Assembly: GCF_025751575.1 (NCBI RefSeq)
Contig: NZ_JAOWLA010000001.1
Location: 310,001-374,000, forward strand
Origin: Albidovulum sediminicola
GTDB taxonomy: Bacteria; Pseudomonadota; Alphaproteobacteria; Rhodobacterales; Rhodobacteraceae
Direction: 5' to 3'
Length of the DNA stretch: 64,000 bases
Part shown: positions 15,717 to 24,782 of the stretch, one piece after another
Position numbering within the stretch: the first letter of the stretch is position 1
How the letters are laid out: each line of letters begins with the position of its first letter
The notes under the pieces: generated by a model
Database searches by the model: none
Seen by the model: the letters and a program-made list of their open reading frames with translations, nothing else
Told to the model about the DNA's origin: nothing
Made by a program: the position numbers and the translations under genes

Positions 15717-16841
15717 ATGCCGCGCCGCCCTGCCGCCCTCCCCTTCTGGATCTCGCTTGTCCTGTTGCCCCTTGCCGCTCTGGGCGCAATCAAGGGCGGC
15801 TGGACGGTCCTTTTGCTCCCGCTCTACGGCTGGGTCGGGATCACGCTTCTTGACGCGGTCTTCGGACGCAACGCCGAAAACCCCGACCCGCAGGCGCCCG
15901 ACAAGGACCTGTTCTGGTACCGGCTGATCACGCTTCTTTGGTTCCCGCTGGAGGCGGCGGCGATCTACGGATCTATCTGGTGGGTGACGCAGCACGGCAC
16001 GCTCGGCTTCTGGGAATGCTTGGGGCTGTTCTTCGGGCTCGGCGTCATCTCGGGCTCGATCGGGATCACCTACGCCCATGAACTCATGCATCAGAAGAAC
16101 CGCGTGGAACGCTGGTTGGGCGACCTGCTTCTGGCGCTGGTGCTTTACAGCCATTTCCGGACCGAGCACCTGCTGGTCCACCATCGCTATGTCGGCACCC
16201 CGCGCGACGCGGTCAGCGCCCGTTACAACGAGGGGTTCCATCGTTTCTTCCCGCGTGTCCTGCGGATGGGGCCCGTATCGGCCTGGCGGGCGGAACGGCA
16301 GCTTCTGGCGCGCGCAAACCGGACGATGGGGCACCCCTCGAACCCGTTCTGGCGCTACGGGGCCTTGCAGGGGCTGGCGGTGATCCTGGCCTGGCTGGTC
16401 GGCGGCTGGGCGGGGGTGGCGCTGTTCCTCTGGCAGGCGTTTGTCGCCGTCTGGCAACTGGAACTGGTGAACTACGTCGAGCATTACGGGCTGACGCGCG
16501 AACACCTGGGCGAGGGCCGGTATGAGCCGGTGCGCCCGCATCATTCCTGGAATGCCGATCACGCAGCGTCGAACTGGATGCTGATCAACCTTCAGCGTCA
16601 TTCGGACCACCATTGCAAGCCGGACCGCCGCTTTCCGCTCTTGCAGACCTACGACGCGGAGGAGGCACCGCAACTGCCGCTGGGCTATCCTGCGATGACG
16701 GCGCTGGCGATGATCCCGCCCCTCTGGCGGCGGCGCATGAACCCACGCGTGCGCGCCTGGCGGCGCCGGTTCTATCCCGGTGTGGCCGACTGGTCGGACT
16801 ACAACGCCGGACGCTTGCCCATGCCCAGGGGGGCGAGCTGA
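15717..16841 (+). CDS. alkB: Alkane 1-monooxygenase (AlkB-type integral-membrane di-iron hydroxylase)
   Basis: A 374-residue membrane protein with the four AlkB histidine signatures: HELMH (121-125), EHLLVHHRYVGTPRDAVSAR (150-169), NYVEHYG (252-258) and LQRHSDHH (292-299). Hydrophobic helices lie at about 10-50, 68-118, 135-147 and 215-250. AlkB hydroxylates terminal methyl groups of medium-chain alkanes using rubredoxin and rubredoxin reductase, neither of which is visible nearby. The motifs resemble AlkB more than fatty acid desaturases, but a related hydroxylase role cannot be excluded. It starts 29 bases after mutY. Confidence 0.85.
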   Translation: MPRRPAALPFWISLVLLPLAALGAIKGGWTVLLLPLYGWVGITLLDAVFGRNAENPDPQAPDKDLFWYRLITLLWFPLEAAAIYGSIWWVTQHGTLGFWECLGLFFGLGVISGSIGITYAHELMHQKNRVERWLGDLLLALVLYSHFRTEHLLVHHRYVGTPRDAVSARYNEGFHRFFPRVLRMGPVSAWRAERQLLARANRTMGHPSNPFWRYGALQGLAVILAWLVGGWAGVALFLWQAFVAVWQLELVNYVEHYGLTREHLGEGRYEPVRPHHSWNADHAASNWMLINLQRHSDHHCKPDRRFPLLQTYDAEEAPQLPLGYPAMTALAMIPPLWRRRMNPRVRAWRRRFYPGVADWSDYNAGRLPMPRGAS

Positions 16842-16851
16842 GCCGGGTGGC

Positions 16852-17961
16852 TCAGGCCCAAAGCGCCGGATCGAATCCGTTCGCCTCGCAGGCCTCCCAG
16901 AGCGGGGCGAGCCACCCGATCTGCTTCGGCAGCCGCCGGTCCGGGGCGACGATATGAGGGCCGATCCGGAGGGTCTGACGTTTCAATCCCTCGACTTCCG
17001 CGGCGCTCAGGCCCACCGCATAGACGCAGTGCGCGATCTTCCTGATCCGGGGGCAATGCGCCTCGATCATCGCATAGGGGGCAAGCAGAAGCGTCCCCGG
17101 GCGCGCCTGGTCGAGGATCCGTTCCTCCAGTTGCCGCATCAGCGCGTCGTTCTGCATCGGCCGGTAGAGGTAGATCACGTCGTAATCGCCGTAGCTATCG
17201 AAGGCCAGCGCGTCGCCCTCGAAGATCCGTCCGCGATCGGCGCGCAGAAGTGGCAGCGCCCGCCGGGCGTTTTCGGCATAGCCCGGATCGTATTCGATCC
17301 CGTCGGCGGTCGCGAAGATCTGCGTGGCCAGCGCGACCTTGATCCCGCTGCCGCAGCCCACGTCGAGAAAGCGTCCGGGGCCCGTGTGGCGGCGCGCCAG
17401 CAGGACCCGATAGGCCAGCTGCGCGATTTCCAGAAACAGGGACACCCGCGTCGGAATGTCCGCAAAACAACCATGCGCCGCCGCATCCTTGGTCTGGACC
17501 GCAGGGTTCACCGCGCGGTGGGCGCGGGTGAAGGTGATGTCCAGGATCTCCTCCATCCCCGCGCGGGGATCGAGGATCGGGCGATCCGCCGGGATCAGGG
17601 CGAAGTTCGCCCGCTTCTCGATCTGCCGGAGGGCCGCGATCACCGCCCGCCACTGGCCAAGCCGTTTGCGCAGGTCCTTGCAATATTGCGTCTCGGCGGC
17701 CTCCTCCTTACCGCGCGCGCGGGGCGCGTAGCCTAAAGCGCGCTGCTTGGCGGACAGGGCGGCGCGCGTGCGCGTCATCAGTGTCTCGAATCCGTCGATG
17801 CCGGATCGCAGGCGGCGCCGTCCGACTGGCGGCGCCATCAGCCGCTCCACCAGGTCCGAGGCGAGGGCCGATGCCTCGGCCTCCAGTACGCGGGGGGCCT
17901 CGGGATGTCGTGTCGAAAGGTGCATCTCGCCGCTCGCCGCGATGGATGGTTCTGAATGCAT
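16852..17961 (-). CDS. SAM-dependent methyltransferase-like protein, unknown substrate
   Basis: A 369-residue protein. The N-terminal half is helical and charged. The C-terminal half has a class I methyltransferase core: RFLDVGCGSGIKVALA (motif I, about 197-212), DGIEYDPGYAENARRAL (motif II), a GDALAF segment and VIYLYRPMQND (motif IV region). The end of the sequence resembles no modification enzyme that I can name. The ATG at 17961 follows ACAGG; internal Met13 is an alternative start. It is convergent with alkB (10-base gap) and is preceded by the ccrM terminator, so it is probably a separate unit. Confidence 0.7.
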   Translation of the reverse strand: MHSEPSIAASGEMHLSTRHPEAPRVLEAEASALASDLVERLMAPPVGRRRLRSGIDGFETLMTRTRAALSAKQRALGYAPRARGKEEAAETQYCKDLRKRLGQWRAVIAALRQIEKRANFALIPADRPILDPRAGMEEILDITFTRAHRAVNPAVQTKDAAAHGCFADIPTRVSLFLEIAQLAYRVLLARRHTGPGRFLDVGCGSGIKVALATQIFATADGIEYDPGYAENARRALPLLRADRGRIFEGDALAFDSYGDYDVIYLYRPMQNDALMRQLEERILDQARPGTLLLAPYAMIEAHCPRIRKIAHCVYAVGLSAAEVEGLKRQTLRIGPHIVAPDRRLPKQIGWLAPLWEACEANGFDPALWA

Positions 17962-17981
17962 CCTGTCCGGTTTTGGGCCGC

Positions 17982-18011
17982 AAAAAAAGCCCCGCCGTGA
18001 ACGGGCGGGGC
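17982..18011 (-). terminator. Rho-independent terminator of ccrM
   Basis: On the minus strand GCCCCGCC (18011-18004) pairs perfectly with GGCGGGGC (17996-17989) around a six-base loop, followed by seven T. It lies about 60 bases after the ccrM stop and upstream of the methyltransferase-like gene. Confidence 0.85.
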
Positions 18012-18073
18012 AGTCACGCGCCGTGGGTCAGGCCACAGGCACCGGCGGTAAGGTTTGAAGCTGCGGGGCGGGG

Positions 18074-19300
<1,227 letters not shown>

Positions 19301-19302
<2 letters not shown>

Positions 19303-19936
19303 AAGGGGTTATTGTTTTCTCTTGATACAAGATATTGTGCACCGGCTTAAACGAACGCCTATGGTGTGGGGTTGGCCCTAAATCTCGCAGCGCGGCCAGA
19401 TGGTCCTTTGTCGGGTATCCGGCGTTGCGTTCCCAGCCGTAGCCGGGGTGCTGTTGCGCCAAATCCACCATGATCCGGTCGCGCACCACCTTCGCCACGA
19501 TCGAGGCCGCCGCGATCGAAAGGCTGCGCGCATCGCCCTTGACGATGGCCTCGGCGCTGAGCGCGAGCCCGCGCGGGATCAGGTTTCCGTCGATCAGCGC
19601 ATGATCCGCGCCCCCGGGCAGGGCCTCCAGCGCCCGGACCATGGCCAGGTGGCTGGCGCGCAGGATGTTCATCTCGTCGATCTCAGCCACGCTGGCCTCG
19701 GCCCAGGCGACATCGGCAGTGTCGCGGAGCGCCTCGAAGAGCGACGCGCGCCGCGTCGCGCTCAATGCCTTGGAATCGTTCAGGCCGGCGGGGATGCGCT
19801 CGGGGTCCAGGCGGACGGCTGCGGCGATGACCGGGCCGCAGAGCGGGCCGCGCCCGGCCTCGTCCACGCCCGCGATGCGCGCCAACCCGCGCGCCAGCGC
19901 CGCCGTCTCATGGGAAAAGTCAGGGCTGTTCGACAT
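19301..19936 (-). CDS. rnhB: Ribonuclease HII
   Basis: A 211-residue endonuclease that cleaves RNA in RNA-DNA hybrids and single ribonucleotides in DNA. Motif I is GVDEAGRGPLCGPV with the first catalytic Asp-Glu pair. ALIDGNLIP carries the next Asp. KGDARSLSIAAASIVAKVVRDRIM is the conserved K-G-D...IAAASI-AK block, and HPGYGWERNAGYPTKDHLAAL ends the core. The ATG at 19936 (MSNSPD) is chosen; the longer reading frame adds 68 non-family residues. Same strand as ccrM, ending 111 bases before it. Confidence 0.94.
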
Positions 19937-20099
19937 GGCCCCAAGTTGCGGTTCCACGGCGCGGACGCAACCGGAAAACGCAAGCCGCGTGCCATGGCGA
20001 GGCCCCGGGCGCGCATGAAAAAGGCGGACGCCGAAGCGCCCGCCAGGTTTCCGGTGCGCGAAGGGGAGACGCCCGGCTGCTCGATTATCGGGGAATTGG

Positions 20100-20600
20100 T
20101 CAGTAGCGCCCGCGCGCCACCCGGTAGCCGTGATGCTCAAGGCATCTCAGCCCGTAGGCCTGGCGACGGTCGCCGCGGGCACGCACCTCGACCCGGCACT
20201 CGCGCGGCAGGCGGCGGCTCGCCCCCACCTTTTCCATGCAGCGTTCGGAGACGACGTCCCGCCAGCGGCCGCGGATCTTGCCCTCGAAGATGCACTGCTG
20301 CGGAATGATCTTGCCGCGATGCTTGTGCTCGAAGAACTTGCGGTCGCGGCGCCAGTCGTCACCGGGGAGCCAGTGGTGCAAGTGTTCGTCGTCGGAGACG
20401 TTCTCGATCTCGCCCCTTCTCCGGATTTCCTCGTTCCGGATCTCTTCCTTGTTCTTCTTGTCCAGTTCGTGGACCAGCAGGCCCACACCGACGGCGCCGA
20501 TGGCAAGCTTGAGGAAATCGCCCTCTTCTGCGCGAACCGGGGCGGCCGAACCCAGCGCGATGGCGGCGGCGGCGATGGCGGCGGTGATGCGGTGTTTCAT
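20100..20600 (-). CDS. Hypothetical secreted basic protein
   Basis: A 166-residue protein with an N-terminal signal peptide (KHRITAAIAAAAIALGSAAPVRA, cleavage probably after A-R-A), a Gly/Val-rich hydrophobic stretch at about 32-44, then a very charged, Arg/Glu-rich remainder with several Cys (QQCIFEGKIRGRWRDVVSERCMEKV, CRVEVRARG, LRCLEHHG). The start at 20600 has a good GGAGAGAG ribosome site; the longer frame upstream does not. No family is recognised. Function unknown; a periplasmic or outer-membrane-associated role is only suggested by the signal peptide. Confidence 0.68.
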   Translation of the reverse strand: MKHRITAAIAAAAIALGSAAPVRAEEGDFLKLAIGAVGVGLLVHELDKKNKEEIRNEEIRRRGEIENVSDDEHLHHWLPGDDWRRDRKFFEHKHRGKIIPQQCIFEGKIRGRWRDVVSERCMEKVGASRRLPRECRVEVRARGDRRQAYGLRCLEHHGYRVARGRY

Positions 20601-20752
20601 CTCTCTCTCCGTACTCTCGGTCGTCGGGCGGCGGTGGCCGCGACGTGATGGGACAGAGATGGGGCAGATGGGCCGCGGCAAGCAATTACGCCCCGCCGAT
20701 ATTCGATAACACCCCATGCCGGGGGCTTTGATATTGATTAACGGGCCCTACC

Positions 20753-20791
20753 ATCGCAGGTTGGCTATCGCAGGTTGAATGCAAGCCAACC
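20753..20791. repeat. Overlapping direct and inverted repeat upstream of a small secreted protein gene
   Basis: ATCGCAGGTTG occurs at 20753-20763 and again at 20767-20777 (14-base period). In addition, GGTTGGCT (20759-20766) and AGCCAACC (20784-20791) form a perfect 8-bp inverted repeat with a 17-base loop. The block sits 34 bases before the next ATG. It could be an operator or an RNA hairpin in the leader. Confidence 0.45.
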
Positions 20792-20824
20792 CCGGCAGCA
20801 AACCCTAGCAACGGGCCTGAGACC

Positions 20825-21064
20825 ATGAAACGCACGATCTTCACCCTAGCCGCCCTTGCCGCGCTGACGGTCGCGGGTCCCGCGCTTGCGGATTGCACGG
20901 TCAAGTACAAGGCCAAGCAGGACAACCCCCTGCAGTTGATGGCCGGCGAGGCGACGCTGCCCGACAGCGCCTGCGGCTCGAAGGACGCGGCGGCGGCCGC
21001 GCTCGCGCCGAAGCTTGCCAAGGAAGGCTGGACCCTTCTGGCGATTGTTGCCATTCTCGGCTGA
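20825..21064 (+). CDS. Small hypothetical periplasmic protein
   Basis: A 79-residue protein with a clear Sec signal peptide (MKRTIFTLAALAALTVAGPALA, cleavage before D-C). The mature part is about 57 residues with two Cys (DCTVKYKAKQ; SACGSKD) that could form a disulfide, and a hydrophobic end (WTLLAIVAILG). No named family is recognised. It follows the repeat at 20753-20791 and precedes the membrane winged-helix gene by 28 bases, so they may be co-transcribed. Confidence 0.65.
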   Translation: MKRTIFTLAALAALTVAGPALADCTVKYKAKQDNPLQLMAGEATLPDSACGSKDAAAAALAPKLAKEGWTLLAIVAILG

Positions 21065-21092
21065 TATCGCCTAGTCAGGGAATCCGCCCTCC

Positions 21093-21797
21093 GTGTCCGA
21101 CTATCCCAACACCGCCCAGGTGGCGCTCAAGGCCGGTAACCGCGTTGTCATCTGGGGCATCGCCGGGATCGTGGCGACGCTTGTCCTGGCGGCGGGCTTC
21201 CTGTTCTTCTCGCTGCCCGACGCGAATGCCTTCAACGCCCGGGTCGAGCGCATCTTCATCGAGAACGACGCCCTGACCACGGGCGAGCAGATCAAGCTTC
21301 TGGAGGTCCTCGCGCAGTCGGGCACGACATTCTCCGAGGTTCTGACGAGCTACCGGGTCGTCATCTTCATCCTGATGATCTTCGCGGCGGCGCTTCTGAT
21401 CGCGGCGCTGGTGTTCCTGGTGATGATCGTCGCGCTGAACCGGCGAATGGTGGAGATCCAGCGTCAGGGCATCCAGGTTTCCTCGCTTCTGATCAGCCGG
21501 GGTGAGAAGGCGGTGGTGCTGAACGACCTGGAGTTCAAGCTGACCGACGCCGCGATCGAGACCCTGGCCGTTCTGGCCGAGGCGCGGATGGATGATGACG
21601 TGCTTTCAGGGGCGGAGATCGAGGCCGTGATCACCGGCCGCAAGGCCGTCGATTGTGACGAGGCCGCGGGCGCGGTCCGCATCAAGCGGCTGCGCGATGC
21701 GCTGGGCAATCAGATCGTTTCGGAGCTTCTGGTCAAGAACATCGCGCGCCGCGGCTATATGCTGGCGGTGAACAAGGACGCGATCCGGATGATCTGA
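21093..21797 (+). CDS. Membrane protein with C-terminal winged-helix (OmpR/ToxR-type) domain
   Basis: A 234-residue protein. Two predicted membrane helices lie at about 18-40 and 88-115 with a short acidic loop between them. The C-terminal region (about 141-226) reads like a Trans_Reg_C winged helix: a VVLNDLEFKLTD opening, a central helical pair (AIETLAVLAEA; SGAEIEAVITG), then the recognition helix region RIKRLRDALGNQIV and the wing ending RRGYML. ToxR/CadC-type regulators have this domain N-terminal to the membrane helix; here the order is reversed. DNA binding is inferred only. Start is GTG at 21093 with a weak AGGGA site. Confidence 0.72.
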   Translation: MSDYPNTAQVALKAGNRVVIWGIAGIVATLVLAAGFLFFSLPDANAFNARVERIFIENDALTTGEQIKLLEVLAQSGTTFSEVLTSYRVVIFILMIFAAALLIAALVFLVMIVALNRRMVEIQRQGIQVSSLLISRGEKAVVLNDLEFKLTDAAIETLAVLAEARMDDDVLSGAEIEAVITGRKAVDCDEAAGAVRIKRLRDALGNQIVSELLVKNIARRGYMLAVNKDAIRMI

Positions 21798-21880
21798 ATC
21801 GCCCTTGCGTCAGGGGCCTTGCGTCGGGGGGCGGGGGGTCCTATACGGACGCCTCGTTTGCCGGTTTTGGGGGGCTGCCC

Positions 21881-22975
21881 GTGCTTCAGACACCCTTCTA
21901 TCTCATCGACAAGGCGAAGCTTCTTCGCAACATGGAGACCATCGACCGCCTGCGCGCGGGTTCCGGGGCCAAAGCGCTTCTGGCGCTGAAGTGCTTCGCG
22001 ACCTGGTCTGCCTTCGACACGATGCGCGACCATATGGATGGCACGACCTCCTCCTCGCTTTTTGAACTGAGGCTCGGCCGCGAGAAGTTCGGCAAGGAAA
22101 CCCACGCCTATTCGGTTGCCTGGGCGGATCATGAGATCGCCGAGGCGGTGGGCTACGCCGACAAGATCATCTTCAACTCCATCGGCCAGCTTGAACGCTT
22201 CGACAACCAGTCGGCGGGGATCGAGCGGGGGCTGCGGCTGAACCCGCGGTTTTCGACCTCCGGCTTCGACCTCGCTGACCCGGCGCGCCCGTTCTCGCGT
22301 CTGGGCGAGTGGGACCCGGTCAAGATCGCGGGCGTGATCGACCGAATCTCGGGCTTCATGATCCACTACAATTGCGAGAACCGCGACTTCGACCTGTTTG
22401 ACCAGCAGCTTGGCCGGATCGAGGCGGAGTTCTCCCCGCTTTTGGAGAAGGTGAAGTGGGTCAGCCTCGGCGGTGGCATCCACTTTACCGGCGAGGGCTA
22501 CCCGGTCGATGACCTTGCCGCCCGGCTCAAGGCGTTTTCCGAGAAATTCGGCGTGCAGGTCTACCTGGAGCCCGGCGAGGCGGCGATCACCGATTCCACC
22601 TCGCTTGAGGTAACGGTGCTGGACCTGCTGAACAACGGCAAGGACCTGGCCATCGTCGACAGCTCGATCGAGGCGCATATGCTGGACCTGCTGATCTACC
22701 GCGAAAAGGCGAAGCTGCCGCAGTCGGGCGACCACGAATACCAGATCTGCGGCAAGTCCTGCCTGGCGGGCGACATCTTCGGCGATGCGCGTTTTGAGCG
22801 TCCGCTGTCGGTCGGCGACCGCATCTCCGTCGCGGATGCGGCGGGTTACACGATGGTGAAGAAGAACTGGTTCAACGGCGTGAACATGCCGTCGATCGCC
22901 ATCAAGGAACTGGACGGCAGCATCCGTCTGGTCCGCGAGTTTGGCTATGAGGACTACGCCTCAAGCCTGTCGTGA
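21881..22975 (+). CDS. nspC: Carboxynorspermidine/carboxyspermidine decarboxylase
   Basis: A 364-residue PLP-dependent alanine-racemase-fold decarboxylase that converts carboxy(nor)spermidine to (nor)spermidine. TPFYLIDKAKLLRN opens the family sequence; ALLALKCFA holds the PLP Lys (about residue 37), SLGGGIHFTGEGYP binds phosphate, LEPGEAA follows, and the second-subunit Cys motif is CGKSCLAGDIFGD. Start is GTG at 21881. It is followed 53 bases on by the carboxy(nor)spermidine synthase, so the pair encodes the alternative polyamine route from L-aspartate semialdehyde and a diamine. Confidence 0.93.
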   Translation: MLQTPFYLIDKAKLLRNMETIDRLRAGSGAKALLALKCFATWSAFDTMRDHMDGTTSSSLFELRLGREKFGKETHAYSVAWADHEIAEAVGYADKIIFNSIGQLERFDNQSAGIERGLRLNPRFSTSGFDLADPARPFSRLGEWDPVKIAGVIDRISGFMIHYNCENRDFDLFDQQLGRIEAEFSPLLEKVKWVSLGGGIHFTGEGYPVDDLAARLKAFSEKFGVQVYLEPGEAAITDSTSLEVTVLDLLNNGKDLAIVDSSIEAHMLDLLIYREKAKLPQSGDHEYQICGKSCLAGDIFGDARFERPLSVGDRISVADAAGYTMVKKNWFNGVNMPSIAIKELDGSIRLVREFGYEDYASSLS

Positions 22976-23028
22976 GCGTGTTACACGCGCCCCTTCCACT
23001 GGCCTCTGGGAACAAGGAGACAGCCGAA

Positions 23029-24270
23029 GTGAAAAAGAACGTGCTAATCATCGGCGGCGGCGGCGTCGCGCAGGTCGTCGCGCATAAATGCGCGCAGCAC
23101 AACGATTTGCTGGGCGATCTGCATATCGCGAGCCGCACGAAGTCGAAATGCGACGCCATCATCGCCAGCGTCCACGAGAAGGGCGCGATGAAGGTGCCCG
23201 GCACGTTCGAGGCGCATGCGGTCGACGCGATGGATACCGCCGCCGTCGTCGCACTGATCCGTCAGACCGGGGCGCAGATCGTGATCAACGTCGGCTCCGC
23301 CTTCGTGAACATGTATGTGCTCGACGCCTGCATCGAGACGGGTGCGGCCTATATGGACACCGCGATCCATGAGGACCCGGAAAAGATCTGCGAGTCGCCC
23401 CCTTGGTACGGCAACTACGAGTGGAAGAAGCGCGAGGCCTGCGAACAGGCGGGCGTGACGGCGATCCTTGGCGTGGGCTTCGATCCGGGCGTCGTCAACG
23501 CCTATGCGCGCCTGGCGGCGGACGAATACCTTGATACCGTCGCCTCCATCGACATCGTTGACATCAACGCGGGATCGCACGGCAAGTGGTTTGCCACGAA
23601 CTTCGACCCGGAGATCAACTTCCGCGAGTTCACCGGCACCGTCTATTCCTGGCAGAACGGTCAGTGGCAATCGAACAAGATGTTCGAGGTCGGCCAGGAG
23701 TGGGACCTGCCCGTGGTCGGCAAGCAGAAGGCCTACATGACCGGCCATGACGAGGTGCACTCGCTCTCCGCCCGCTTCCCTGAGGCCGACGTGCGCTTCT
23801 GGATGGGCTTCGGCGATCACTACATCAATGTCTTCACGGTGCTGAAGAACCTAGGCTTGCTGTCCGAGCAGCCGGTCAAGACCGCCGAGGGGCAAGAGGT
23901 GATCCCTCTGAAGGTCGTCAAGGCCGTTCTGCCCGACCCGGCGAGCCTGGCGCCCAACTACACCGGCAAGACCTGCATCGGTGATTTTGTGAGGGGCACG
24001 AAGGACGGCAAGCCGGCCGAGGTCTTCGTCTACAACGTCGCCGACCACAAGGAAGCCTACGAGGAAGTGGGCAGCCAGGGGATCTCCTACACCGCCGGGG
24101 TTCCGCCGGTCGCTGCCGCGATCCTTGTCGCGAACGGCACCTGGGACGTGAAGAAGATGGCCAACGTCGAGGACCTCGACCCCAAGCCATTCATCAGCCT
24201 TCTGAACCGCATCGGGCTGCCGACGCGGGTCAAGGATGCGGACGGCGACCGTCCGGTCGACTTCGCCTGA
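23029..24270 (+). CDS. Carboxynorspermidine/carboxyspermidine synthase (saccharopine dehydrogenase family)
   Basis: A 413-residue NADPH-dependent enzyme that reductively condenses L-aspartate semialdehyde with putrescine or diaminopropane. VLIIGGGGVAQVVAHKC is the Rossmann motif near the N-terminus; ASRTKSKCDAI follows, and the dimer/substrate region contains the GVGFDPGVVNAYA segment typical of the family. The start is GTG at 23029, nine bases after AAGGAG (23014-23019); the longer frame from 22972 overlaps nspC and lacks a ribosome site. It is the partner of nspC. A terminator follows at 24296. Confidence 0.93.
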   Translation: MKKNVLIIGGGGVAQVVAHKCAQHNDLLGDLHIASRTKSKCDAIIASVHEKGAMKVPGTFEAHAVDAMDTAAVVALIRQTGAQIVINVGSAFVNMYVLDACIETGAAYMDTAIHEDPEKICESPPWYGNYEWKKREACEQAGVTAILGVGFDPGVVNAYARLAADEYLDTVASIDIVDINAGSHGKWFATNFDPEINFREFTGTVYSWQNGQWQSNKMFEVGQEWDLPVVGKQKAYMTGHDEVHSLSARFPEADVRFWMGFGDHYINVFTVLKNLGLLSEQPVKTAEGQEVIPLKVVKAVLPDPASLAPNYTGKTCIGDFVRGTKDGKPAEVFVYNVADHKEAYEEVGSQGISYTAGVPPVAAAILVANGTWDVKKMANVEDLDPKPFISLLNRIGLPTRVKDADGDRPVDFA

Positions 24271-24295
24271 TCGCAGGCGCAGGGTCTGAAAACCG

Positions 24296-24326
24296 AAGGC
24301 GGCATTCCGAAAGGGTGCCGCCTTTT
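24296..24326 (+). terminator. Rho-independent terminator after the polyamine genes
   Basis: AAGGCGGCA (24296-24304) pairs perfectly with TGCCGCCTT (24316-24324) around an 11-base loop and continues into TTTT. It lies 26 bases past the synthase stop, before the convergent hypothetical gene. Confidence 0.8.
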
Positions 24327-24373
24327 GCGTCCTGGCGCCGGATGTTCGCGCCGCCTGCCTCACGCCGATCGGA

Positions 24374-24715
24374 TTACCGCTCTGCGCTGACCTCGTGACA
24401 CCAGAGCTTGGTGAAGGCGCCGGTGCAAACCGTGCGCTTGCCGAAGCCGTCGGCGCGGAGCCGGGTATAAAGGACGCGATCCTCGACCGTGACCTCAAGC
24501 CCCTCGCGGACCATCTTGAAACAGCCCGAAGGGCGCAGCTTGCAGACGACGAGCGCGATGGCCGCGATCGGGTCATCCTGGGTGCCCACATCCTGGGTTG
24601 CGATCTGCCGTTCGAGGCGTGCGCGCAGCATGTCGTCAAAGGCGGCCTCGCCGGGTTTGGTCAGCCAGGCCGCGCCCGCGCCCAGAACGATCAGCAAGAT
24701 CACCCACTTGAACAT
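24374..24715 (-). CDS. Hypothetical membrane-anchored protein
   Basis: A 113-residue protein with an N-terminal membrane segment (FKWVILLIVLGAGAAWLT, 2-19), followed by a soluble domain with Cys residues at KLRPSGCFKM, RTVCTGAF and KLWCHEV. The N-out or N-in topology cannot be decided here. It is the second gene after the cpdB-like nucleotidase on the minus strand, 67 bases downstream of its stop. No named family is recognised. Confidence 0.65.
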   Translation of the reverse strand: MFKWVILLIVLGAGAAWLTKPGEAAFDDMLRARLERQIATQDVGTQDDPIAAIALVVCKLRPSGCFKMVREGLEVTVEDRVLYTRLRADGFGKRTVCTGAFTKLWCHEVSAER

Positions 24716-24782
24716 CTCGACCCCTTCATCCGCTTGGCCAACCTTATGCCCGCGGGCGATGCGGCTGTCGAGGCCCGGGGGC

